NCBI RefSeq assembly: GCF_000236905.1
Contig: NC_016534.1
Span: forward strand, 310,001 to 374,000
Direction: 5' to 3'
From: Tetrapisispora phaffii CBS 4417
Lineage: Eukaryota > Ascomycota > Saccharomycetes > Saccharomycetales > Saccharomycetaceae
DNA: 64,000 bases
Below the pieces are notes generated by a model. That model searched no databases, was not told where the DNA came from, and saw only the letters and a list, made by a program, of their open reading frames with translations. Positions 9,614-20,630 of this stretch are shown here, one piece after another; position 1 is the first letter of the stretch, and every line of letters starts with the position of its first letter. A program made the translations under genes and the position numbers.

Positions 9614-11224
9614 ATGAACGAGCAAATTATATACACTACCAACGCTACTGGTGCTATTGCTAGTATTCATTCTTTTGAACAGTCAAATCTAAGACAATGT
9701 AATGTGGATTCACTTAATAGTGCCGTTCAAGTTGGTGATAAATATTTATTTGTTGCTCAAGCTAAGAAGGCATTGATCAATGTCTACGATATATCGGGAT
9801 TACAAAAGAGAGAATCAGTGGAACAGAGATTACCTTTACCAGAGATCGTTAGCTGTTTAGAGGTTGTCCCAAATTCAACGGACATCGGTACCAATGATAA
9901 TATTCCTTATTTGTTGTTAGCCTCCACGCCGTCTGGCAAAGTTTATGTTTGGGAGGTGAGTTCAGGTATTTTACTCTCGGTGAAACCGATGGCGCATTAT
10001 CAAGCCATCACTAAGATCAAGTCCATTTTAGGCGGTAAGTATATTGTCACTGCTGGTAAGGATTCTCGTTTAATGATCTGGCAAACAACCGATTTTGTCA
10101 GTTCTGAAGAACCTAGACCTGTGGCAATTTTGCATGATCATACCCTAGCTGTTACTGATTTTGTAGTCTCTACTACGTATGGGGACTATCTTTCATCTTC
10201 TGGTACAAAGTTATATACTGCTTCTCAGGACGCTACTGTAAGATGTTACGAATTGAATACTTTAGCCACTCAAATGCCAATTGGTAAGAAATTAGATAGC
10301 AATGATGCTAATTTACTACAACCAAAACTGTTAGTAACGTTTACTTTACCGTATGCCGTAGCTACCCTTTCATTAGATCAAGCGGATAGGGCGCTATACA
10401 TCGGCACGAGCAAAGGTTGTTTCAATCTACCTCTATTCTACCAATTACCTGGGAATAGAATTGTCAATTTAACACAGTCTATAAGTGAAAAATTGACAAG
10501 CAAAGGTAAAGTCTTTTCCTTAACGGAGCTTCTACCTGGACAGGACGAGCATCAGAAGCCTCAGGATTTATTTGCCATTGGCCAGATCCTGATGAACAAA
10601 ATCAGTGATTTAGATGTTAAATGTTCCCAGTTATCTCTAGACGGGTCACAATTAGTAATTGGTGATGCAACTGGCAAAATATCGATTATTGAAATTTTCT
10701 CCAAGCAAATATTGAGGACAATTTCTCCTGCAACTACTCAACAGGACTCCGTAGGAAGCGTAACTAATCTTCTAATAAGCACACAATATAAAGAATCCTC
10801 GCATATTGAATTATTCAATGGTTCTAAAAGTGACTCTGGCAAGACGCAGAAACTACCAGCTTTGCAAAGAGCTATCTTCGATAATAAAAAAGAAGGAACT
10901 TTGCACGATATTTGGAACCAATTCAAGTCTCCAGCTTTCGAGACAGTAGCACCACTAGAAGATTTCGAAACTTATCTTGATAACATGAAAAATCAAGAGT
11001 CCGTATTCTTAACAGAATCAAATAGAGATTCCAACAGCATCAATACGGTTACTGCAAACACAGAAAACAACACAAATGCCTCTGAAAACTCATCAAAGGA
11101 CAAAGAAATCCAAGAATTGAAGAACAACGTTCAGTCACTAACTGACGCCTATAAGGAACTACGAGAAATGCATGAAAAGTTATTAACTGAGAACGAAACT
11201 CAACTTCAAAAGGATTCAACCTGA
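9614..11224 (+). CDS. IPI3: Ipi3, WD-repeat subunit of the Rix1 complex
   Basis: Ipi3 works with Rix1 and Ipi1 in nuclear pre-60S maturation (ITS2 removal) and pre-replicative complex assembly. The 536-residue protein is made mostly of WD40 repeats. Conserved blocks include TTNATGAIASIHSFEQ, VAQAKKALINVYDISG, KPMAHYQAITKIKSIL and LHDHTLAVTDF, and a C-terminal coiled coil ends LTDAYKELREMHEKL. All match S. cerevisiae Ipi3. The ATG at 9614 (MNEQIIYTTN) aligns with the family start; the TTG three bases earlier is not the start. Synteny: PBR1-IPI3-NPR1 as on chromosome XIV. Confidence 0.97.
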   Translation: MNEQIIYTTNATGAIASIHSFEQSNLRQCNVDSLNSAVQVGDKYLFVAQAKKALINVYDISGLQKRESVEQRLPLPEIVSCLEVVPNSTDIGTNDNIPYLLLASTPSGKVYVWEVSSGILLSVKPMAHYQAITKIKSILGGKYIVTAGKDSRLMIWQTTDFVSSEEPRPVAILHDHTLAVTDFVVSTTYGDYLSSSGTKLYTASQDATVRCYELNTLATQMPIGKKLDSNDANLLQPKLLVTFTLPYAVATLSLDQADRALYIGTSKGCFNLPLFYQLPGNRIVNLTQSISEKLTSKGKVFSLTELLPGQDEHQKPQDLFAIGQILMNKISDLDVKCSQLSLDGSQLVIGDATGKISIIEIFSKQILRTISPATTQQDSVGSVTNLLISTQYKESSHIELFNGSKSDSGKTQKLPALQRAIFDNKKEGTLHDIWNQFKSPAFETVAPLEDFETYLDNMKNQESVFLTESNRDSNSINTVTANTENNTNASENSSKDKEIQELKNNVQSLTDAYKELREMHEKLLTENETQLQKDST

Positions 11225-11911
11225 ACAAAAAGCATATATAATACAGACTCAATATAATTTTAGCAATTCTAACCGATCATAATTCATAACAGTAATCTGC
11301 TGGCAGTTCTCCATCCTAAGGATGCCTCTGTCTATATATAGTTATCACATCCATCATTATCTGTCGCTGTCGTCTTCACTGTCGTCGTATTAATGCTTGC
11401 AGCGTAAAGTGCGGCCGGGTACCTAGCTATTAGGAGTAACTTTAAATTTTGAAATTTACGAATTGAGAACCAACCCATTCAATGAGAGACGCAGTCAATA
11501 AACCTCAATCTTGATTCATATTTATTGTAATTACTAAGATGATTCATGTTTATCCTGAACTTATGTTATTCTATTCATTTAAGTTATTTATTGCTGTTAG
11601 TATCAGTTTTGGTTTCAATATTAGTTTTTGTTATTGTAGCAGGGACAAGGATATTGCAGAGGTGTTACCTAATATTTTTATTTTGGAAAATAACTCCCCC
11701 AGAATAATCTCTGAAACAAAGTGCCAGTAAAGGAATCTTGATAGTATTTTAAAAATACAATTGTTTAGATATAAGAGTATCTATATTTCTAATACTACAG
11801 GTCATTTTACTGTAACAGGTTATTTTTTATTCAAATCTTTGACTTTGGGTATAGAGATCGATTAATTTACTGCTGCAACGGAAAGCAAAGCAAAGGCAGC
11901 AAACCGCAGAC
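11225..11911. other. IPI3-NPR1 intergenic region
   Basis: No gene supported. The ATG frame at 11539-11730 is 63 codons of hydrophobic, low-complexity sequence and looks accidental. The region holds the NPR1 promoter and leader. Confidence 0.55.
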
Positions 11912-14359
11912 ATGTCTTCTTTGACTAGATTGTTACAAGAAAAGAAGGACAATGCACAGCTCAAACAAGGAAGCCCGGTACCTTCAATTGCTGAAGATGT
12001 CGCTTCTACAACTTCAAATACTTCTTCTAGTTCTTCTCTTCCTCCAAGACCGATTATTTATGGCACCGGCATGCCTAGAGCTTCAGTTGCAAGCGTGACA
12101 ACTGTTACTCAATTAGACTCAGAAGATGATGATACTGATAGTGCGCAGAGTGCTAGTGCGATTGTCAATACAAGACCTGGTGATGAGAGCATGTATTTTA
12201 AGGCTGGTCCAAATGATGCTGCATCTTCAAGACTTAGAAATCCGATAAATAGTCCATTAGATTCGAAGAGTGGCTTGTCCTCAAGTTTTTTAGATTCAAA
12301 TTCAGCTCATACCGCTACTATGCATGGTACAACTGTTAACACAAGGGTCGGTAGTAATTCTGTTATTTCAAATGAAAATGTGTTTAGTTCTACTGCTTAT
12401 GGAAGCTCGTACGGTGATACTATTCAACGTCGAAGAAGTGGTAGGGCTTATTCAAGCTCTAATCAAATGAGACAGATTCCATCTTTATCATCTAGTATCC
12501 CATATTCTGTTCCTAACTCCAATAAAGAAAGAGCAGGAACTAGTAGTAGTGGCTCCTCTGTAACAAATTCATGGATTGAAGCATATGGTGGAAGCATGCC
12601 AAGTAATATTTCTGCAATTGACTCCAATGTAATTTCTTCGCCAATTGTGGACTCCGTTGAACCAAGATTCATAATCTCAAAACAAAAATTACAAAAATCA
12701 TCTATGGAAAATAGTACATCTCAAGCAGGATCTGTATCTCGATCAAATTCATTATCATCTCAATTAGGTAATTTATTTTTTTCAAAAAGTTCAAAAGATA
12801 TTTACGGTTCCAGCTCTTATTCAACAACCCATACCACTGTGAACGGAAGTTTAAATACAACCTATACAACATCAACAGCTGCTACCGCAATTCCAAAACC
12901 TGGCCGTGCTAGACAAAGCAGTATTTATCAATCTTCAAGACAACCATCTTCCTTCTCAGATGCCACTATTAGCTCTACGCCTTCTTTAAATGAACATGTG
13001 TCGATTCAAAGTGCTCCAAAGGGCAGTTATTCGTCTGTCTCAAATTTAAAAAATATATTTAAGAAGAATTCTGGTACCAGTATTAGTGGTTCTTCAAATG
13101 CTGCCCCATTAGCCGTACCTTCAAAAATAACAACTAACGGTTCTATTAGTATTCCAGACAGAATGTCTACACAATTGAACACACAAAGTTTGACACCAAA
13201 TTTCTACGGTAGTAGTGCCAATGCCAATGATACATTATATTCCAACTCTGATGATACGAAACTACCTTTTTCAAGGAGATATGAAAGATCAGGAGAAGAT
13301 TTGGGCGCAGGTGCGGGAGGAAGTGTGAAATTGATGAGAAGAATAACAGATGCTAAAGTATTTGCTGTCAAAGAGTTTAGACAAAAACTTGAAAACGAAA
13401 GCAAACGTGATTATATCAAAAAAATTACATCGGAGTACTGCATTGGTACAACTTTACGTAATCCAAATATTATTGAAACCATTGAAATTTCTTATGAATC
13501 CAATAGAATCTACCAAGTTATGGAATATTGTGAATATGATTTATTCGCCATTGTAATGAGTAATAAAATGTCATATGAAGAAATATGCTGTTGTTTTAAG
13601 CAGATTTTAACTGGTGTTCAATACTTACATGGAATCGGTTTGTCACACAGAGATTTAAAACTGGACAATTGTGTTATTAATAACCAAGGTATCGTAAAAT
13701 TGATTGACTTTGGTGCAGCCGTTGTTTTCTCATATCCATTCTCTAAAACTTTAGTAGAAGCTAGTGGTATTGTTGGAAGTGATCCTTATTTAGCACCTGA
13801 AGTTTGTATATTTTCAAAATACGATCCACGTCCAGTTGATATTTGGTCAGCGGCAATCATTTTTGTATGTATGGTATTAAAGAAATTTCCTTGGAAAATT
13901 CCAAAGTTACGTGATAACTCCTTTAAATTATTTTGTTCAGGACGTGATTGTGATTCTTTAAGTTCACTAGTTACAAAAACACCAGAGCCACCTTCATATG
14001 ATAATGCTACCACCACTGGTAATAATGATAAAAATTCAAATAACCCATCGGATCCAAAAAATACCAATATTGGTCCACAAAGATTGTATCATTCCTTACC
14101 TGAGGAATCACAGAGTATCATTAGCCGTATGGTTGATCTAGCTCCAGCATGCAGAGCGAATATCGATGAGGTCATGTCTGATCCATGGATGGAAAGCATA
14201 GATATGTGTTATGTCATCGAAAATGGTGATCAATCAACTGTCGTAAATAGTAAATGCCATACGCATACTAAGGTCGACCAAAGTGAAGCACATATAGCTG
14301 GTTTAGAGAAGAAGAAAAAGAAACAACAAGCTGCTGATAACCATCACAACGCATCATAA
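11912..14359 (+). CDS. NPR1: Npr1-family Ser/Thr kinase
   Basis: Npr1 is the TORC1-controlled kinase that stabilises amino-acid and ammonium permeases (Gap1, Mep2) by acting on arrestin adaptors. The protein has 815 residues (S. cerevisiae 790). The first ~450 are Ser/Thr/Asn-rich and disordered, as expected for the heavily phosphorylated regulatory part. The kinase domain follows: glycine loop [15 protein letters not shown]-type lysine K487 (FAVKEF), HRDLKLDN with D581, DFG and a long insert before the last helix. The C-terminus is basic (KKKKKQQ). The chromosome IV paralogue of this slot is PRR2, so the name NPR1 assumes the chromosome XIV identity of flanking IPI3 and MRPL19. Confidence 0.9.
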   Translation: MSSLTRLLQEKKDNAQLKQGSPVPSIAEDVASTTSNTSSSSSLPPRPIIYGTGMPRASVASVTTVTQLDSEDDDTDSAQSASAIVNTRPGDESMYFKAGPNDAASSRLRNPINSPLDSKSGLSSSFLDSNSAHTATMHGTTVNTRVGSNSVISNENVFSSTAYGSSYGDTIQRRRSGRAYSSSNQMRQIPSLSSSIPYSVPNSNKERAGTSSSGSSVTNSWIEAYGGSMPSNISAIDSNVISSPIVDSVEPRFIISKQKLQKSSMENSTSQAGSVSRSNSLSSQLGNLFFSKSSKDIYGSSSYSTTHTTVNGSLNTTYTTSTAATAIPKPGRARQSSIYQSSRQPSSFSDATISSTPSLNEHVSIQSAPKGSYSSVSNLKNIFKKNSGTSISGSSNAAPLAVPSKITTNGSISIPDRMSTQLNTQSLTPNFYGSSANANDTLYSNSDDTKLPFSRRYERSGEDLGAGAGGSVKLMRRITDAKVFAVKEFRQKLENESKRDYIKKITSEYCIGTTLRNPNIIETIEISYESNRIYQVMEYCEYDLFAIVMSNKMSYEEICCCFKQILTGVQYLHGIGLSHRDLKLDNCVINNQGIVKLIDFGAAVVFSYPFSKTLVEASGIVGSDPYLAPEVCIFSKYDPRPVDIWSAAIIFVCMVLKKFPWKIPKLRDNSFKLFCSGRDCDSLSSLVTKTPEPPSYDNATTTGNNDKNSNNPSDPKNTNIGPQRLYHSLPEESQSIISRMVDLAPACRANIDEVMSDPWMESIDMCYVIENGDQSTVVNSKCHTHTKVDQSEAHIAGLEKKKKKQQAADNHHNAS

Positions 14360-15077
14360 CCATCGTTATTTTATTTTGACCGTCTACTATGTGACTTTTC
14401 AATGAAGTTGTCCAGAGCCATTACTGCTAAAGGTAGAACATTTAATTTGATATATATACATAGAAACTTTTTTGAAACAATTCAGCTGTAAGAAATTGTT
14501 ACTTAATGTTCCTTCATCTCAGCATCATGATGCGATGTATGTAATACTATGATAGCTAAAGCTGTCATTGCCAATTTTATGACTAATAAAAGAATATATA
14601 AACTCCAAGAAAAATCAGTTGTCCTTCAAGACGATACATTAACACATCGTTATCTGTTCTTGAATCCATTGTAATAATCGGCATACTTTTCTTATTTGTA
14701 CAAGGTTTGTCCGTTCTTAATCCTTTCCATTGAATGATCAATTCAATTTATTATCACCGGGATTCATTTTGTATATAACGATCACTTATCAAATAATTAT
14801 TATGTATATAAACAATTGTTTAAGCGCTACAAAACTGCAATAATTAAACCCAAATTTTGATTTGATTTTACCACCTGTATCATTTATCATATTTCATGTT
14901 TTAACATTTATAATGTTTTCATTATGCTTTTTCGACTGGCGTTCTTAACAAAATTAATATTGAAAAATGAATATTTATATATATATATATATATATTCTT
15001 TTAGAGTCTAAAGACTTTTAAAACAAGTTATTTATGAAAGGTAGGGAATAAGAGGATATTCAAAAACATCAGTACTG
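14360..15077. other. NPR1-MRPL19 intergenic region
   Basis: AT-rich spacer with a TA dinucleotide run near 14976-14996 in the MRPL19 promoter. YNL184C-like or other genes are not seen. Confidence 0.6.
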
Positions 15078-15527
15078 ATGTCTCAAGCTACCAAAAATTT
15101 ACTTGTAAAATTAATTGTGGGCGCAGGTCAAGCAGCTCCAACACCGCCAGTCGGACCAGCTTTAGGTTCCAAAGGTATAAAAGCTATAGATTTTTGTAAA
15201 GAATTTAATGCCAAGACCGCCAGCTTCAAACCAGGTGTTCCAATTCCAGTTCTTATTACCATCAAACCAGACAGATCATTTTCATTTGAATTGAAGTCTC
15301 CACCAACAGGTTATCTTTTATTGAAAGCTCTAGGTATGGAAAAGGGACACGGAACCCCAGATACGAATAATCCTGATAGAATAGTGGGTACATTATCTTT
15401 GAAACATATATATGAAATTGCCAAAATAAAGAAGACTGATGATAGACATAAGATCTTAGAAATGGAAGGAATTGTGAAATCCATAATTGGTGTTGCAAAG
15501 AGCATGGGTATTAAAGTTGAGCCATGA
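15078..15527 (+). CDS. MRPL19: Mitochondrial large-subunit ribosomal protein uL11m
   Basis: The protein has 149 residues (S. cerevisiae 158). It is a complete L11 protein: N-terminal domain with the conserved proline/glycine stretch [40 protein letters not shown], and a C-terminal rRNA-binding domain ending [16 protein letters not shown]. It belongs to the GTPase-associated centre of the mitoribosome. No long presequence is visible, which is common for L11m. Position between NPR1 and UBP10 is the ancestral one. Confidence 0.96.
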   Translation: MSQATKNLLVKLIVGAGQAAPTPPVGPALGSKGIKAIDFCKEFNAKTASFKPGVPIPVLITIKPDRSFSFELKSPPTGYLLLKALGMEKGHGTPDTNNPDRIVGTLSLKHIYEIAKIKKTDDRHKILEMEGIVKSIIGVAKSMGIKVEP

Positions 15528-15843
15528 GAAAATAAGCTGGTTTTGCATAAATAAAAATGTAGCAGTATCTATTAAACTTGTAAATAAAATGGTATAATTT
15601 TGTATAAAGAGATTTTAAAACTAAATACAAAAATATCGAACGATTTAATAATAGGACTTGATTTGACCATTAATATATTTAATTGTCAGATTATAAAGTT
15701 TAAATGCAATATATGCAAAGAAGTAGTTTACATAGAAAAGATTTCAGAATTAAATGATAAAATCTTTGTGGTTAATTGAAATTAAGAAAAATATTTTTAA
15801 TCTCGATAAGATGCAATTTGTTCTTATTGAAGTATTAGTAACA
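15528..15843. other. Convergent spacer MRPL19/UBP10
   Basis: AT-rich 3' regions of converging genes. Nothing else seen. Confidence 0.6.
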
Positions 15844-18084
15844 TCAATATTTGTTTAGTCTTCTTTTTTTATTCTTTTTAAATTGTTTACGATTATTATT
15901 ATTGCCACCGGTTCTTTTATATTGTGATGGTGATGAGAAAGCAGAATTATTTGAAGAGGATGAATTAGGCCTTTGATTTGAGTTCTGTTGCTGTGTTTGC
16001 ATTGGTATACTAACTTCTTTATTGGTAATATGCTTAGAAAACTTGATCTCACGCGGGGTTAACCTAGTATATACCAAATAATAAGCATTTGGCTCTTTTA
16101 AAACATTTCTCTCAGAAATTATATTAGTATATTCATCATCATAAGTAGCCCATGTGCCATCTGGTTGCTTACAATGAGCGATATAGTGACCTGATGATAG
16201 AGATCTACCTTCATGTACCACAACACTGATTAATTGATACATGACCAGAAGTTTTGATTTAGTTTTATCACAATAACTAGTTAAATCCAAAAACATCGGG
16301 TAAGAAACAGCTTGTTTCATTTTAGATGATGATTGGCCATTAAATCTAAACTTCTTAAGATGTACTAACAATGTCTCTGGTGCTCTTAGAATGGTGTTAC
16401 GTTTGACTGCATTTGTAGTTTTTTTACATTTTTCACAAACATAACCTTTCTTTTCTTTATCCATCTTAATCAATTCTGGATTGAAAAAATCACCAATTGA
16501 CTTTTCAATACTGAATCTGCTAGTAGAAGCGTCTTGAATACCATTTTCTGGATTAAGTTGATTATTCGCATTATTGACTGAATCAGCAGCTCCTTCTTTA
16601 GTTGATGATTCTTCAATCTTGTTACTATTTCCAGCAGGATAGTTTGTGGTAGCACTATCAGTTGAATTAGTTTGGTGTCTGTTATGCTTCCCTTTTAAGT
16701 GAAGCGACAGATCATAGAACGGTTGCTCAGTTTTAGATATTTCTCCACAACTCTTGCAAGTAACTTCCTGCTTTAACAACCCACCGAAAATATCGTATAT
16801 TATGGATTCGGTCATTTTTTTCCCTTTTGGAACCGAATCTTCTTGTAATCTCGACATTAAAGACATGAAATATTCGTGAGAGTCTTCTTGTTGCCATTCA
16901 CTCATCATACAATTGATTTGCTCCAGAGCAGCTATCAATTTCTTAGGATCAATGTAGTTAGCAGAGGTTTTACTTGTCTTTTTTGAATCTTTCCACCACA
17001 TTTTTTTGCTAGTCTGTGACAATATGTAAGAAACGGAATTTGGTTTGATAATATCAGTTATATAATCTTTGTTGTTTCTTAAAATATCAAATAGATAATG
17101 CTGAATAGCAGGTATGTGCAACATGGCTTGAACAGCAGCATTGGTATAACAAGTGACACCATGATTTAATAGTCCACAGGGTTTTAACCCGGATAATATA
17201 GGACCCCAATTCTTTATTATGCGTGAATCTTTATTGGTGCCAATATCATCAACGTCCTCGTTAAATTGATAGAAATTAGATAATATTTCAGAATTAATAG
17301 GTTCTACAACTTTTGCATTTTTTTTTTCATTTGCTTCCATTTTTTTCAGCTTCTCAGTTTCAAATTCCATTTTTTCTTTTTGTAGTTCAGCCTTTTCATC
17401 TACTTCATCATCATCTTTGGTAGTGTCATTTTCTGACACTTCTGATTCCTCTAACTGGCTACGTTGACGTTTATGGTCCTTATTATTGTCTATTTTCTGG
17501 TAAATGCCTTCGCCTATATCTTCACCTATATCTTCACCTATATCTTCGTTATCTGCATATTCTTTTGCCTCATGAAATACTTCGTTCTCACTTGAACTTC
17601 CATTACTCGAAACGCTTGTAGTTTCTCCTGTTTGTGATTTTTCTTCTTTGAAGTCTGGATCCTCCTCACTATCTTCATGATCATATCCATTGTGCTGTTG
17701 TGTATTGTCGTCCTTTTTCACTTCAAGCTCCATGTTTCCCTCTTCTGATTCTAAAGTGTTATAATCTGTGTCACTTAGATCTTCACTCTTTTGATCTTTG
17801 GTAGTGTACATTGCTAGAGCTTCGCTCATCGACGTTGGTAACTTCTTCTTCTTCTTCTTTTGCTTCTTATGCATTTTATCATTAGTCGAACTGTCATCAC
17901 CACGACTTTCAGCGCCTGCAACACGTTTGCTTCTTAGTTCCATTTTTTTAGAAGCTCCAATAACAATGTATGAAGATGTGTCGTCACTCTTTATAGAGTC
18001 AGTCAATTTTGTGCTAGTCTTAAACTTAATTGGATTTGAAATGATGCTGTCCACCAAAGGATTCAAAGCATCGGACATAGTCAT
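15844..18084 (-). CDS. UBP10: Ubp10/Dot4 deubiquitinase
   Basis: Ubp10 removes ubiquitin from histone H2B (K123) and supports telomeric and rDNA silencing. The 746-residue protein (S. cerevisiae 792) has an acidic N-terminal half with a lysine run (KKQKKKKKKLP) and a small repeat of G-E-D-I. It then has a USP catalytic domain: Cys box GLLNHGVTCYTNAAVQ with C312, zinc-type pairs CKSCGE and CEKCKK, and His box SLSSGHYIAHC followed by DDEYTN. The C-terminus is Asn/Gln-rich and basic. The ATG at 18084 (MTMSDALNPLVD) is the first methionine; a second is two codons later. Confidence 0.95.
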   Translation of the reverse strand: MTMSDALNPLVDSIISNPIKFKTSTKLTDSIKSDDTSSYIVIGASKKMELRSKRVAGAESRGDDSSTNDKMHKKQKKKKKKLPTSMSEALAMYTTKDQKSEDLSDTDYNTLESEEGNMELEVKKDDNTQQHNGYDHEDSEEDPDFKEEKSQTGETTSVSSNGSSSENEVFHEAKEYADNEDIGEDIGEDIGEGIYQKIDNNKDHKRQRSQLEESEVSENDTTKDDDEVDEKAELQKEKMEFETEKLKKMEANEKKNAKVVEPINSEILSNFYQFNEDVDDIGTNKDSRIIKNWGPILSGLKPCGLLNHGVTCYTNAAVQAMLHIPAIQHYLFDILRNNKDYITDIIKPNSVSYILSQTSKKMWWKDSKKTSKTSANYIDPKKLIAALEQINCMMSEWQQEDSHEYFMSLMSRLQEDSVPKGKKMTESIIYDIFGGLLKQEVTCKSCGEISKTEQPFYDLSLHLKGKHNRHQTNSTDSATTNYPAGNSNKIEESSTKEGAADSVNNANNQLNPENGIQDASTSRFSIEKSIGDFFNPELIKMDKEKKGYVCEKCKKTTNAVKRNTILRAPETLLVHLKKFRFNGQSSSKMKQAVSYPMFLDLTSYCDKTKSKLLVMYQLISVVVHEGRSLSSGHYIAHCKQPDGTWATYDDEYTNIISERNVLKEPNAYYLVYTRLTPREIKFSKHITNKEVSIPMQTQQQNSNQRPNSSSSNNSAFSSPSQYKRTGGNNNNRKQFKKNKKRRLNKY

Positions 18085-18323
18085 TTGAAATAACTTCGAA
18101 CTTAACAAAAACTTTATCTCTCCAGGTTCGTATTTACAAAACCTATTAGAAATTGATTATTTTAAAACTCACTTAGAAATATTACTAATACTGTTATCTC
18201 AAAACGACTTGGGATTAATAAATGTTTGGGAAGAAGTCGTTCTAGCAGACAAAACTAGGTTCTAAAGAACCATCTCAAGATAGGCAATGTTGTTCGACTC
18301 CAGATCCTTTAAACTTCCACGTC

Positions 18324-18368
18324 ACCTCACCTCATCGCATCTCATCTCATCTCATCTCATCTCATCAC
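18324..18368. repeat. CTCAT pentanucleotide repeat
   Basis: A run of about eight CTCAT or near-CTCAT units, the last five perfect, lies upstream of UBP10. It is a simple tandem repeat. Confidence 0.85.
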
Positions 18369-18460
18369 TGGTAACCTTGTGAAACTTGATCTCTATAAAA
18401 TTTTCCTTTAGTTTCTTTTTCGGTTCTCGACGGTCCTCGCCACTATTAAGCGACCGCTCC

Positions 18461-18778
18461 GCCTAGATGAAGCGAGAGTTAGGCTCAAACGCCAACTTTT
18501 GCTGTCTGCCTAGAGATTTGGTCCCCTGTCTACGGACCAACTTGTGCTCTGCCTAGTGAGCTCTCTGGACCAGGAAGCTAGGCAGAAGAACAGCAAAGGC
18601 GATAATTAGGTAAATTGACTGACTTCGGGAATGAAGTGTACTGGGATGCACACTAGTCTGTATTGAAGTTTAAGATGTTAGGGTACAGCGTGTTTAAAGA
18701 GAGGCACGTTCAAATTAAACATCAACTTCATAGCATTTCAACGAAATGGTTAGGCTCATCTAGAGGGATTGCCTCTAG
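18461..18778. ncRNA. Candidate structured element with nested hairpins (unproven RNA)
   Basis: TTTGCTGT (18498-18505) pairs with ACAGCAAA (18590-18597), and directly inside TGCCTAG (18507-18513) pairs with CTAGGCA (18578-18584). Within this lies a perfect 7-bp hairpin TTGGTCC/GGACCAA (18518-18524, 18534-18540). Further on is CTAGAGG/CCTCTAG (18760-18766, 18772-18778) with a 5-base loop. GCCTAG or CTAGGC occurs five times, and GTTAGGCTC occurs at 18478 and 18749. It could be a non-coding RNA or a set of DNA sites. I recognise no known family. Confidence 0.3.
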
Positions 18779-19034
18779 GCAGGATCACTTCGCTGCGCTT
18801 AGTTAGAGAGCGTCGCGCCATAAGTAAGTGACAAGAACAATATCAAATAATGAACATGCAGAGGTCATCACGATTGGAAAAGGGTTGCTTATCATGGCTT
18901 GGTGTGATCTGGTGTGCATGACTACCTAATCATATATAAGCAAGGTTAAATTGAACAGACTAAGATAGTAAAGCTTTGCATAATAGGTAAATACGCAGAA
19001 GTGGTAGCAAACTGCAGCACTTCAATAAGATAAA

Positions 19035-19643
19035 ATGGGTTACAATGGATTCGGTTTGGAGTTATGTCAACCTCCTCCTCCTAAGAAGTCGTTTGGTGAA
19101 ATGACACCAGAAGAACAAGGTGATAAAGGTGCAGAGATGATGATCAATTTCATGAGTTCATGTCCTGGGAAATTTCTGATCAGTGGCGTAACAGGTTTTG
19201 CGCTGGGTGGTGTATTTGGTTTGTTTATGGCGTCGATGGCTTACGATACGCCTTTACATACACCAATGCCAAGTGATGTTACCGGGAAAGGTAAGGGTTT
19301 ACTCCCCACCAATGTAAAGAACATTGCAGATTTACCATTTAAACAGCAGATAAAATTACAATTCGCTGACATGGGTAAGAGATCATACTCGAGTGCCAAG
19401 AATTTTGGTTACATGGGTATGATATACTCAGGTGCTGAGTGCGTTGTCGAGTCCCTGAGAGCTAAAAATGATATCTACAATGGTGTTGCGGCAGGCTGTA
19501 TTACTGGTGGCGGGCTTGCTTTCAAGAGTGGTCCCCAGGCTGCTCTTATTGGATGCGCTGGTTTCGCTGCCTTTTCAACAGCAATTGATTTATATATGAG
19601 GAGTGAAGATGGAAGACCTCCTAAAAACGATTTTGATGAGTGA
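19035..19643 (+). CDS. TIM22: Tim22, mitochondrial carrier translocase channel subunit
   Basis: Tim22 forms the twin-pore translocase that inserts carrier proteins into the mitochondrial inner membrane. The protein has 202 residues (S. cerevisiae 207). Seen here are the conserved MMINFMSSCPGK segment leading to the first membrane helix with GxxxG spacing, an intermembrane-space region, then three further glycine-rich helices (AKNFGYMGMIYSGAECVVES, GVAAGCITGGGLAF, ALIGCAGFAAFSTAIDLYM). The two family cysteines are present. This is a chromosome IV gene (YDL217C) lying between chromosome XIV genes. Confidence 0.96.
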   Translation: MGYNGFGLELCQPPPPKKSFGEMTPEEQGDKGAEMMINFMSSCPGKFLISGVTGFALGGVFGLFMASMAYDTPLHTPMPSDVTGKGKGLLPTNVKNIADLPFKQQIKLQFADMGKRSYSSAKNFGYMGMIYSGAECVVESLRAKNDIYNGVAAGCITGGGLAFKSGPQAALIGCAGFAAFSTAIDLYMRSEDGRPPKNDFDE

Positions 19644-19808
19644 TCCCATTTGAATTTCATTCGACAGTTGAACTTTACGACTTCCAGGCACCACTGGCGT
19701 TTCCTGTATATAATGTAACCCCATATTAAACCCGGGTCCAGAGTCGTTCATAGCATATATAAGTCACTTTTAATGACATATAAAAACATATCAAGATCTT
19801 AATTAATA

Positions 19809-20630
19809 TTACAAATATTTATATACGTATAGATTACAAATAGTTAAAATAATAATACAAATGGCCCATAGTAAACTATTTACTATTTCTTTATAATCAT
19901 ATTTTGAAGGCTTAATGTTCTTTGTGTGCTCTAGATGCTGTTTTTTCTCTTGAGAGTTCAATGCTTGAATAATAGAGTCTAATTTATGTCCGTTAGCAAT
20001 GAGTTTGTTCTTTAATTCTAGTAACGTAGTATGTTCATTCGCTACCGGCATAAATCTCACTGATGATATTCTTTGGTTCTCTTTTGGTTTCTTACCTCCC
20101 TCTGAAAACGACCTTTGTTCATTGAATTTAGACCTCACGTTTTCCTTGGAGTTTACCATTAAATTACGCCACTTACTCTCCATTAATTTACGTTTACCAT
20201 CCACTGTTGTAACGTCCCCTTTGTTATTCGTTATTCTGTGTGTATCGTAAGGTAACGGCAGTGGATCACCTAATATGACTTTTGTGGACGATGTTTTTCG
20301 TACTCTTGGTTTAGATGTTGCTTTCACTTTGAATAATAATGAATCCTTCTCCGTAGGCGATGGGGATGCATTATTGGTCCTAACATTATATCTTGATTTT
20401 AATTTTGGCGTATATTGTAATTCATCCATATCGGATTCACTCGATTCGTAAGGTTCATCATTGGAAACCGGTGTGGAGACAAATGGATTCTTTACTGCAC
20501 TTTGCTTACTTGCATTTACTTTACTGTCCTGTGTCTTCGAAGCAGTTTTATTTTTGTACAGTTCATTTATTCTGTTGATTCTTGATTGACTCTGTAGGAT
20601 ATGCTGTTGGTTTGGTTTATTTTGGTTCAT
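19809..20630 (-). CDS. KAR1: Kar1, spindle pole body half-bridge protein
   Basis: Kar1 anchors the half-bridge of the spindle pole body to the nuclear envelope and recruits the centrin Cdc31. At residues 146-163 the sequence KRKLMESKWRNLMVNSKE closely resembles the known Cdc31-binding peptide of Kar1 (pattern K-R-x-L-x-E-S-K-W). The last 22 residues are a hydrophobic tail anchor (WAICIIILTICNLYVYKYL), as in Kar1. At 273 residues it is much shorter than the 433 of S. cerevisiae; the rest is charged and disordered. It lies on the YNL188W strand between UBP10 and YNL190W, while SWT21 and SRP1 are absent. A TIM22 neighbour from chromosome IV is interleaved. Confidence 0.85.
   Translation of the reverse strand: MNQNKPNQQHILQSQSRINRINELYKNKTASKTQDSKVNASKQSAVKNPFVSTPVSNDEPYESSESDMDELQYTPKLKSRYNVRTNNASPSPTEKDSLLFKVKATSKPRVRKTSSTKVILGDPLPLPYDTHRITNNKGDVTTVDGKRKLMESKWRNLMVNSKENVRSKFNEQRSFSEGGKKPKENQRISSVRFMPVANEHTTLLELKNKLIANGHKLDSIIQALNSQEKKQHLEHTKNIKPSKYDYKEIVNSLLWAICIIILTICNLYVYKYL

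Larger units (their letters stand above)
18085..19034. other. Divergent region UBP10/TIM22 with structured element
   Basis: A 950-base divergent region that is GC-richer than its surroundings in the middle. It contains a CTCAT repeat, several perfect hairpins and recurring GCCTAG/CTAGGC motifs (separate entries). No protein gene is seen. A promoter function for both genes is certain in principle; any RNA gene is speculative. Confidence 0.55.

Noticed and set aside
18280..18320. tRNA B-box-like GTTCGACTCC
   Set aside because: No complementary T-stem, A box or acceptor stem could be found around it. No other convincing tRNA was seen in the window.
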